Assembly (NCBI GenBank): GCA_030591195.1
Contig: JAUVBO010000225.1
Location: 1-5,875 of the forward strand
Direction of reading: 5' to 3'
Length of the DNA stretch: 5,875 bases
Origin: Pseudomonadota bacterium
Lineage (GTDB): Bacteria > Myxococcota > Polyangia > GCA-2747355 > JACKDQ01
Part shown: piece after piece, positions 1 to 5,875 of the stretch
How positions within the stretch are numbered: position 1 is the first letter of the stretch
Layout: each line of letters opens with the position of its first letter
Program-made: the position numbers and the translations under genes
The notes under the pieces: generated by a model
What the model was told of the DNA's origin: nothing
The model's input: only the letters and a program-made list of their open reading frames with translations
The model's database searches: none

Positions 1-774
1 ACCCTTCGCGACGACTTCCTCGGGCGGCTGGCGGGGAGCTCCACTGCTCGCCACGCGCTCAACCGGCTCGCCGTCATCGGTCCACCCGACGAGGCTGGGC
101 TAACCGAGATCGTCGTCCGGCCGATCGAGACCCTCGGCTATCGCTTCGAGGACGAGGGACAGGCCGCCGAAATGGTGAGCAGCGTGCGTGGCGAGGCGGC
201 CTGCCTGCCGCTGCTCCAGGCCGCCGCGCAGCTGCTCTGGGAACAGCGCGATCGCGAGCGGCGGGTGCTGACGCGCGAGGCGTACCAGCAGCTCGGCGGC
301 GTCCCGGGTGCCCTCGCACGCCACGCCGACGGCGTTCTTCGCGGGCTGTCAGCGCCCCAGACCACGCTGGCGCGGGAGATCCTGCTGCGCCTGGTCACCA
401 CCGAGGGCATGCGACGGGCCCTGCCACAGGAGGCGCTCGTCGCCGAGCTCGGCGACGCGGCCCGGGAGGTCGTGGGGCGCTTCGCCGCCGCGCGGCTGTT
501 GACGATCCACAAGGGCGACGAGCGCACCGAGGCCAGCCTCGAGCTGGCCCACGAGTCGCTGATCTCGTCCTGGGGGCGGCTAGCTCGGTGGGTCGAGGAG
601 AGCCGCGAGGACCGAGCGTTCCTCGCCGAGCTCGGCCAGGCTGCCGAGCGCTGGGAACGTCGTGACCGGGAGCCGGGAGCCCTCTGGCGTGGCGGCGAGC
701 TGCTCGAGGCCCAGGTCAAGGCGGGCCGCGCGGGCGGCCAGCTGCCGCCCCTGGCCCGGCGGTTCCTCGCCGCC
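1..774 (+). other. Domain: C-terminal half of nSTAND1 NTPase with winged-helix region
   Basis: Residues 1-258 follow the known order of nSTAND1 proteins. First comes the LRxDF strand, then a helical lid with a GE-x-LPLLQ motif (64-73). An LT-x-x-Y-x-x-x-GGVxGALxxHA block follows (about 97-116), then a winged-helix-like segment ending in AHESLISSW (183-191). Last is the helical stretch WERRDREPGALWRGGEL with a final FLAAGEARQRR. In STAND proteins this half relays the nucleotide state to the sensor repeats that follow. The P-loop and Walker B aspartate are upstream, so catalytic competence cannot be judged here. Confidence 0.85.
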
Positions 775-3700
775 GGCGAGGCACGGCAGCGGCGGTCGCG
801 TCGGCGCCGACGCGTTCGTCTGGCGGCCGCCTTCACCGTGCTGGCTGCGGCCGCGGCGGGGACGACCGTGGCTGCGATCGCCTTTCGCGCCCAGCAGCGT
901 ACCGCCGAGCAGCACCGCCTGCGGGCCGAGCGGCGCGGGGCAGCCTCCGAGCTCGAAGCGGCCCGGGCGGCGCTGGCGCGCGGTGATCCGCTCGAGGCAC
1001 GAGCGCGGCTACGTGGAGCGCTCGAAGGCTTCGACTCAGCACCGGCTCGGCTGCTGTACTGGCAGACCGCTCGGCAAGACCTGACCTGGAAACGAGCCCT
1101 CGACACCATCGGCTACGGCGTGGCCTTCAGCCCCGATGGGCGTCGGGTCGCCATCGCTTGCCAAAACCACTCGATCTTCCTGCTCGATGCCCGCTCGGGG
1201 CAACTCGAGCGGGTGTTGCGCGGACACGGTGATCAGGTGCTGTCGGTGGCCTTCGCTCCGGACGGCAGGAGCCTCGCGTCGGGGGCCTGGAGCGGCGAGA
1301 TCAGGATCTGGGGTCTTGCGACGGACAAGGCGCCGGTCAAGCGGCTGCGTGGCCACTCCGATGCCGTGTTCCGGGTCGGCTTCAGCCCCGACGGTCAGCG
1401 TCTGGCCAGCGCCAGCCGCGACCGCACCCTGCGAATCTGGGACCTGCAGCGCAGCCGCGAGCTCCGCCAGATCAAGCACCCCGCCGCCTTGATCCCCCTC
1501 GCCTACAGCCCGGATGGCCGGCTGATCGCCACCGGCGGGCGGGACGGGATCGTCCGGCTCTGGGACGCACAGAGCGGCGCCGCGCGCGCGACCTGGTCCG
1601 GCCACCAGGCCCTGGTGATGGATCTGGCGTTCAGCACCGATGGCGCGACCGTCGCATCTGCGAGCTTCGATGGCAGCGTGCGCCTGTGGAGCGTCAAGGA
1701 CGGTCGTACTGCGCGTGTCATCGCTACGCCGAAGAAGCAGCCGGCGTTTGCCGTCTCTTTCAGCTCTGACGGTCAGCGCATCGTGGCCGGGTTCCGCGAC
1801 AGCACGGCTCGGGTCTACAACCGCGACACCGGCAAGCTGGTGCAGCGCCTCGATGGTCACGGCGACGCAGTCTACGCGCTGCGTGTCGGCCCCGATGATC
1901 AGTCAGTACTCACGGCATCCCTCGACAAGACCGTGCGTCTCTGGCGCCTGGGACGGCGTCGTTCAAAGCGCTCACCCGGCGGACACCAGGGCAATGTCAA
2001 CCACGTCGCGTTCAGACCCAACGGCAGGCTGATCGCCTCGGCTGGGATGGACAAGACCGTCCGGATCTGGGACGTGCGACGCGGCGCTCCCCGTGGGTTG
2101 CCATTGCCCCACGACGATGACGGGGTCAACCAGGTCGCATTCAGCCCGGATGGCAAGTTGCTAGCCACGGCGAGCCTCGGGCTGAAGCTGCGCCTGTGGG
2201 ACATCTCCAGCGGCCGTCGCGTGGGTTGGCGGATCGAGCACGAGAACGTGCTCTACTCGGTGGCCTTCTCGCCCACGACCTCTGCCGGGACGCTGGGCCT
2301 AGCCACCGGGAGCCTCGATAAGACCGTCCGCTACTGGCGCGTCAAGCCCGGCGCCGGCCCCGGGACGCTGACCCAGGCGGCAGTGCTACGCGGTCACCGC
2401 GCGACGATCTATGCGCTCGCCTTCAGCCCCGATGGAGCGCTGATCGCATCCGGCGACCTCCTCGGGGTGATCCGGCTCTGGCGCCGGCGCGGCGGCGACC
2501 GGTTCTCCCCCACGCCGCGGGTGTTGAAGCACCAGGGTGGCGTCAAGGGCCTGGCCTTCGACCCCCGCGGCGAGCTGCTCGCCTCGTGCGCCTGGGACAA
2601 GACGGTGCGGCTGTGGCCAGCGCGAGGTCCCGGCGTGACGCCACAGAAGACGATAGAGCTTCCAGCCCGCTGTGCGCAGCTTGCCTTCCAGCCGTCGGGG
2701 GAGCTGATCGCCGCCGGTCTGGGAGACGGCACCGTCAAGATCTGGGACCGTCGCGGCGTGCTCCAGCGAACGCTCACCGCCCACGCAGGCGACGTCGGCG
2801 GCGTGGCCTTCAGCCCTGATGGGCGCTTGATCGCCACCGGTGGCGATGACGGGACGGTTCGGCTCTGGCATACCGACAGCGGTCTGGCCGCGTGGCGTGC
2901 GCCGCTGATGCTCACGGACCCTCCCCGGGTCTACTCCCAGGTTGGCTGGTCGATCCCTGGTCGGGACAGTACCGCAGCGCCGCCTGCTGGGCGACGCTGG
3001 GTCGCTGCGATGACCGGCGAGGTCACGCTCGCCAGCGACCATCAGCCGTCGGCCAGGCTCTGCCTGCACCGGGGCGGGCGGCTGCAGCTGTGGGATCGCC
3101 GACGCGACCAGCGCCTGCTTGACCATGCCCTGAGCGGCCAACTGCGTGACCTGCTGGCCACCTCGAGTGGCTGCCTGGCCCTGACCTCCACCGGCGCAGC
3201 GCTGTTGGTAACGCCCGGGAGTGCCCCGCGAATGATCGTCAAGGAGGGCGCGACCGCTCTCGGCCGAACGAGCTCCGACGGCCTGCTGGTGACCGACCAG
3301 AACGGTGTCGTCTGGCTCGACGCCGATGGTTCGCGACAGAAGCGGGTCCCGGCACCTGCCGGCGTCCGCGCGCTGACGGCCGACCACCGCTGGCTGTTGC
3401 TCGGCTTTCGGGAGGGCAGCGTCGAGCGCCGGTCGCTGGAGGGACGCGAGGGGTTGTTCCTCGAGGCGACCCCTTCGAGCGCGCCGGTGCGGCTGCTACA
3501 CGGCCCCGCTAACACGGCGATCGTCGGCTACGCCAACGGCCTCGTTGGCATCTGGGACCTGAACAGCGGCAAGCGCCTGCTCGATTTCACGCTCCACGGC
3601 CCCGTGACCCACCTCGCCGTCTCGCGCCAGCGCTTGCTCGCTGCCACCAGCCTTGGCGATCACCTGGGTGAAGATCTCTCGCTGCTGTCGCTCGGCAGGT

Positions 3701-3828
3701 GCGATCTGCTGAGGCACATCTGGCGGCGTACGCCCGTGATCTGGTCCGGAGGTCGCGCCGTGCCTGCCAAGCCGCCGGCCGGGCACCCCTGCTACTCGAG
3801 CGCAACCTCGGCTAGCGCCGGGAAATGA
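1..3828 (+). CDS. nSTAND-type NTPase / transmembrane / WD40-repeat protein, 5' end missing
   Basis: The frame is open from the first base to a TGA at 3826-3828, so the gene starts upstream; the internal ATG at 172 sits inside a conserved domain and is not the start. Residues are numbered from the window's first codon. Residues 1-11 (LR-DDF) match the sensor-strand region of nSTAND1 NTPases. GEAACLPLLQ (64-73), LTREAYQQLGGVPGALARHA (about 97-116) and the winged-helix-like AHESLISSW (183-191) continue that family pattern. Walker A and B are outside the window. RRSRRRRR precedes one hydrophobic helix (274-295). A charged helical stem (296-365) follows, including LARGDPLEARARL. Fourteen WD40 blades (367-968), degenerate blades (about 969-1220) and a tail with C1234 and C1264 complete the protein. 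The likely role is a membrane-anchored, NTP-dependent signalling switch using beta-propellers to bind ligands or partners. In myxobacterial relatives a kinase or other effector often precedes the STAND module; here that is unseen. The family call is firm, the biological role is not. Confidence 0.93.
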   Translation, partial: TLRDDFLGRLAGSSTARHALNRLAVIGPPDEAGLTEIVVRPIETLGYRFEDEGQAAEMVSSVRGEAACLPLLQAAAQLLWEQRDRERRVLTREAYQQLGGVPGALARHADGVLRGLSAPQTTLAREILLRLVTTEGMRRALPQEALVAELGDAAREVVGRFAAARLLTIHKGDERTEASLELAHESLISSWGRLARWVEESREDRAFLAELGQAAERWERRDREPGALWRGGELLEAQVKAGRAGGQLPPLARRFLAAGEARQRRSRRRRRVRLAAAFTVLAAAAAGTTVAAIAFRAQQRTAEQHRLRAERRGAASELEAARAALARGDPLEARARLRGALEGFDSAPARLLYWQTARQDLTWKRALDTIGYGVAFSPDGRRVAIACQNHSIFLLDARSGQLERVLRGHGDQVLSVAFAPDGRSLASGAWSGEIRIWGLATDKAPVKRLRGHSDAVFRVGFSPDGQRLASASRDRTLRIWDLQRSRELRQIKHPAALIPLAYSPDGRLIATGGRDGIVRLWDAQSGAARATWSGHQALVMDLAFSTDGATVASASFDGSVRLWSVKDGRTARVIATPKKQPAFAVSFSSDGQRIVAGFRDSTARVYNRDTGKLVQRLDGHGDAVYALRVGPDDQSVLTASLDKTVRLWRLGRRRSKRSPGGHQGNVNHVAFRPNGRLIASAGMDKTVRIWDVRRGAPRGLPLPHDDDGVNQVAFSPDGKLLATASLGLKLRLWDISSGRRVGWRIEHENVLYSVAFSPTTSAGTLGLATGSLDKTVRYWRVKPGAGPGTLTQAAVLRGHRATIYALAFSPDGALIASGDLLGVIRLWRRRGGDRFSPTPRVLKHQGGVKGLAFDPRGELLASCAWDKTVRLWPARGPGVTPQKTIELPARCAQLAFQPSGELIAAGLGDGTVKIWDRRGVLQRTLTAHAGDVGGVAFSPDGRLIATGGDDGTVRLWHTDSGLAAWRAPLMLTDPPRVYSQVGWSIPGRDSTAAPPAGRRWVAAMTGEVTLASDHQPSARLCLHRGGRLQLWDRRRDQRLLDHALSGQLRDLLATSSGCLALTSTGAALLVTPGSAPRMIVKEGATALGRTSSDGLLVTDQNGVVWLDADGSRQKRVPAPAGVRALTADHRWLLLGFREGSVERRSLEGREGLFLEATPSSAPVRLLHGPANTAIVGYANGLVGIWDLNSGKRLLDFTLHGPVTHLAVSRQRLLAATSLGDHLGEDLSLLSLGRCDLLRHIWRRTPVIWSGGRAVPAKPPAGHPCYSSATSASAGK
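820..885 (+). other. Single predicted transmembrane helix with arginine-rich flank
   Basis: Residues 274-295 form an uninterrupted Ala/Leu/Val-rich stretch without charges. It is directly preceded by a run of about eight arginines with one serine (264-273). The positive-inside rule would put the STAND half in the cytoplasm and the stem plus WD40 propellers outside the inner membrane. The downstream flank is also Arg-rich, however, so orientation is not settled by the sequence. The helix separates the switch from the sensor, which is unusual for a soluble STAND receptor but is seen in myxobacterial WD40 signalling proteins. Confidence 0.75.
1099..2904 (+). repeat. Fourteen tandem WD40 repeats (probably two seven-bladed propellers)
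   Basis: Repeat unit is about 42 residues (about 126 bp) with pattern GH-x5-V-x2-VAFSPDG-x-x-[LI]-A[ST][GA]-x-x-D-x-T-V-R-[LI]W-D. Approximate blade limits in residues are 367-406, 407-449, 450-491, 492-532, 533-574, 575-617, 618-658, 659-702, 703-745, 746-796, 797-842, 843-885, 886-925 and 926-968. Blade 10 has an insertion in the SPxG loop (TTSAGTLG) and a long GP-rich linker. Blades 4, 9, 10, 12 and 13 have lost the GH dipeptide. Fourteen equals two closed seven-bladed propellers, but where each ring closes is inferred. Confidence 0.92.
2905..3660 (+). repeat. Degenerate WD40-like blades, probable third propeller
   Basis: After blade 14 the canonical GH and SPDG motifs vanish, but blade-like strands recur about every 40 residues. 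They can be seen as GGRLQLWDRRRDQ (1024-1036), TGAALLVTPG (1064-1073), NGVVWLDADG (1101-1110), EGSVERRSLEG (1138-1148) and NGLVGIWDLNSG (1179-1190). Each ends like the D-x-V-x-[LIV]-W-D strand of a WD40 blade. Five to seven such blades would make a third propeller. The blade count is an estimate, and the first segment (969-1020) is a linker of uncertain fold. Confidence 0.6.
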
Positions 3829-3922
3829 GCGAAACCGCTGTTGGCGAGCCGCTGGGTGTCGAATTGGCTTAAGCTGCAGGATGTGTCCCTGGACGATGGA
3901 CGAACATCGACCGCCGCTGATC

Positions 3923-3929
3923 GGGGGAG
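3923..3929 (+). promoter_or_regulatory. Ribosome binding site deciding the TerB-like start
   Basis: GGGGGAG lies five bases before the ATG at 3935 and is a strong anti-Shine-Dalgarno match. In-frame ATGs further upstream at 3881 and 3896 lack a well-spaced purine-rich site and would add a non-conserved, Pro-rich extension, so 3935 is preferred. Confidence 0.7.
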
Positions 3930-3934
3930 CAGAG

Positions 3935-4225
3935 ATGAACAGGTCGCAAAGCGAGCTCTTGGTGCTCCTGGAACGGATCTTCGCCGACGACTACATCGAG
4001 CCGAGCGAACGTGTCGAGCTGCGCACCTTCGCCGCACAGCACCAGCTGGCCCCGGCCCAGGTGATCGAGGTCGTGATGGCCTTCGTCGCGGCCACCTGGG
4101 GCGAGGTGATCGCCGATGGGGTGGTCACCGAGGCCGAGCGGCGGCGGCTCGCGGCGCTCGTCGACGGCCTACACCTGCCCGACGAGTCGCTGCCCCCCGA
4201 GGTGCGCCGGGCCCTCGGTGACTGA
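3935..4225 (+). CDS. Small TerB-like (tellurite-resistance/DjlA-type helical) protein, 96 aa
   Basis: This is a short acidic, all-helical protein with no signal peptide, so probably cytosolic. It contains two related helix-turn units. The first is F-A-D-D-Y-I-E-P-S-E-R-V-E-L (residues 16-29) and the second is I-A-D-G-V-V-T-E-A-E-R-R-R-L (59-72). The A-D-G-x-[IV]-x-x-x-E signature followed by L-x-x-L is the hallmark of the TerB/DjlA-like helical fold, and the acidic side chains can bind metal in characterised TerB. At 96 residues it is shorter than classical TerB (about 150), so it may be a minimal version or only a structural relative. It lies 106 bp after the WD40 gene on the same strand and may be co-transcribed with it. 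It ends 11 bp from a convergent lipoprotein gene. Its function is unknown; tellurite resistance should not be assumed from the family name. Confidence 0.78.
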   Translation: MNRSQSELLVLLERIFADDYIEPSERVELRTFAAQHQLAPAQVIEVVMAFVAATWGEVIADGVVTEAERRRLAALVDGLHLPDESLPPEVRRALGD

Positions 4226-4241
4226 GCGGACGCTGCTCAGT
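4221..4241. terminator. Hairpin shared by two convergent genes, candidate bidirectional terminator
   Basis: ACTGAGC (4221-4227) is perfectly complementary to GCTCAGT (4235-4241). Inside it a G-U and a G-C pair (4228/4234, 4229/4233) leave a three-base loop, giving about nine pairs. The stem includes the TGA of the TerB-like gene (4223-4225) and the stop of the minus-strand lipoprotein gene (4237-4239). There is no clear U-tract on either side. It therefore fits the short, tailless hairpins of high-GC genomes rather than a classical intrinsic terminator. Confidence 0.45.
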
Positions 4242-4533
4242 TGCAGCGGGTGGTGGTGATGCAGACCTTGACCTTCAGCCGCTCGCCGCCCTCGCGGACC
4301 AGCGTGATGCACTTGTCGCCGATGGCGCAGTCGCCAGCTTCGCACCGCTCGCCGGCGCAGAAGGCGCGGTACTCGGCGCCATCGGGACAGCGGCCGCCGC
4401 CGATGCAGACCTTCGAGGCGCACTGAGCGTCGGCCTCGCAGGTCGCGCCCCCTGGCCGGTCCTCGGGCGGGATCTGCTCCTCGCCACATCCCCAGAGCCC
4501 CACGAGCAACAGCGCGATCAGCAGATAACGCAT
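4237..4533 (-). CDS. Small cysteine-rich secreted lipoprotein, 98 aa
   Basis: The N-terminus is a short signal peptide: one Arg, a Leu/Ile/Val core, then a lipobox ending L-W-G-C with the lipidated Cys at residue 16. Glycine at +2 gives no Asp inner-membrane retention signal, so outer-membrane placement is likely. The mature part has ten further cysteines (32, 38, 43, 49, 59, 64, 69, 75, 91, 97), enough for five disulfides. The order C-x5-C-x4-C-x5-C resembles the small Cys-rich repeats common in secreted myxobacterial proteins (Dickkopf- or EB-like patterns). ATG at 4533 is chosen; a GTG directly before it (4536) would add one residue, and neither start has a clear Shine-Dalgarno site. The gene converges on the TerB-like gene and diverges from the kinase. 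No enzymatic motif is visible; a structural or binding role at the cell surface is inference. Confidence 0.8.
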   Translation of the reverse strand: MRYLLIALLLVGLWGCGEEQIPPEDRPGGATCEADAQCASKVCIGGGRCPDGAEYRAFCAGERCEAGDCAIGDKCITLVREGGERLKVKVCITTTRCN

Positions 4534-4589
4534 CACCGAATGATACTGGAAACGCAGGACAGCACCATCACATCAAAGCACACGAAATC

Positions 4590-4603
4590 GCGACATTTGT
4601 CGC
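4590..4603. promoter_or_regulatory. Perfect 6-2-6 palindrome, candidate operator
   Basis: GCGACA and TGTCGC are exact inverted copies separated by TT. The site is 57 bp upstream of the lipoprotein start and about 67 bp upstream of the -10-like hexamer of the kinase. It stands in the low-GC part of the divergent region. Dyad symmetry of this size suits a dimeric helix-turn-helix regulator. No family can be named from the half-site alone. Confidence 0.4.
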
Positions 4604-4669
4604 AGTCTTGCTGAACCTCTCCCCAAGGACCAACAACAAACATTCGTGTAAAAGGTCCGCTGGGCATCG

Positions 4670-4675
4670 TAGAAT
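4670..4675 (+). promoter_or_regulatory. Candidate -10 element for the kinase gene
   Basis: TAGAAT matches the sigma-70 family -10 consensus at five of six bases and would start transcription near 4682, leaving a leader of about 60 bases before the TTG start. The region 16-18 bp upstream has only a poor -35 match, so an activator or an alternative sigma factor could be involved. This is a weak call. Confidence 0.3.
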
Positions 4676-4724
4676 CCTCAGAAGGGGCGGAGACGGTCGA
4701 GGGAGACAGGCGGCTTGACGTCCC

Positions 4725-4734
4725 GGGGGAGAGG
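4725..4734 (+). promoter_or_regulatory. Strong ribosome binding site supporting a TTG start
   Basis: GGGGGAGAGG ends six bases before TTG at 4741. The frame is open back to 4615 but has no ATG or GTG before the kinase domain. The first in-frame ATG (4834) falls inside the glycine-rich loop, so this site decides the start. Confidence 0.7.
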
Positions 4735-4740
4735 CTCGGA

Positions 4741-5875
<1,135 letters not shown>

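Larger units (their letters stand above)
4534..4740. promoter_or_regulatory. Divergent intergenic region between lipoprotein and kinase genes
   Basis: This 207 bp stretch is clearly richer in A and T than its flanks, mainly at about 4540-4680. It must hold the promoters for both divergent genes. Inside it are a perfect palindrome (4590-4603), a -10-like hexamer on the plus strand (4670-4675) and the kinase ribosome binding site (4725-4734). No convincing -35/-10 pair could be assigned on the minus strand. Confidence 0.6.

Noticed and set aside
138..1109. Minus-strand open frame (323 codons) opposite the STAND domain
   Set aside because: Composition is almost only Arg, Ser and Ala, typical of an antisense frame in high-GC DNA, and the plus strand has a clear domain match.
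2386..3387. Long minus-strand open frame (333 codons) opposite the WD40 repeats
   Set aside because: Its recurring peptides are the mirror of the WD40 repeats on the plus strand; high GC keeps the antisense frame open. No family resemblance and no ribosome binding site.
3809..3820. Short dyad CGGC-TAGC-GCCG near the end of the WD40 gene as a terminator
   Set aside because: Only four base pairs, inside the coding region and without a U-tract; expected by chance in this GC content.
3864..3877. Sigma-54-like TTGGC...TGCA before the TerB-like gene
   Set aside because: The GG and GC elements are eight bases apart instead of the required ten, so it is not a plausible sigma-54 promoter.
3841..4221. 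Plus-strand frame overlapping the TerB-like gene
   Set aside because: Arg/Gly/Ala-rich translation without motifs; the overlapping frame encodes the TerB-like signature and has the good ribosome binding site.
4540..4545. TATCAT on the minus strand just before the lipoprotein start, suggesting a leaderless mRNA
   Set aside because: A transcript could begin near the start codon, which would fit the missing Shine-Dalgarno site, but no -35 element lies at a usable distance; too weak to annotate.
4627..4658. GGACC / GGTCC inverted repeat in the kinase leader region
   Set aside because: Five-base arms with a 22-base loop; not distinctive enough for a regulatory element.

Overview
High-GC DNA with strong G/C preference at third codon positions. 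It carries an nSTAND/WD40 giant protein, a Hanks-type Ser/Thr kinase with a Pro/Gly/Thr-rich tail, and a small Cys-rich lipoprotein with spaced C..D..C..C motifs. This combination is typical of a large-genome predatory or social bacterium of the Myxococcota (former Deltaproteobacteria). That assignment is inferred from gene style; no rRNA or marker gene is present.

Layout: (1) 1-3828 (+) is the 3' part (1275 codons) of one very large signalling protein. It holds the C-terminal half of an nSTAND-type NTPase module, a single transmembrane helix, a short helical stem, 14 recognisable WD40 blades, about six degenerate blades, and a tail with two cysteines. The Walker A/B region and any N-terminal effector lie upstream of the window. 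(2) 3829-3934 is a short spacer ending in a strong Shine-Dalgarno site. (3) 3935-4225 (+) is a 96-residue TerB-like helical protein. (4) 4237-4533 (-) is a convergent gene for a Cys-rich lipoprotein. A near-perfect hairpin spans both stop codons and probably serves as a shared terminator. (5) 4534-4740 is a divergent intergenic region with visibly lower GC, a perfect 6-2-6 palindrome and a good -10-like hexamer. (6) From 4741 to the window end (+) is a Ser/Thr protein kinase with a TTG start, complete catalytic motifs and a missing 3' end.

How it may work together (inference): the STAND-WD40 protein looks like an NTP-driven switch whose propellers sense a ligand or partner. The TerB-like protein is a small helical protein of a family seen in stress and membrane-linked signalling. 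The kinase could phosphorylate components of such a pathway. Only the WD40 and TerB-like genes share a strand and could be co-transcribed. The lipoprotein and kinase are separately transcribed neighbours, so a functional link is suggestive only. No tRNA, rRNA, CRISPR array, insertion sequence or attachment site is visible.
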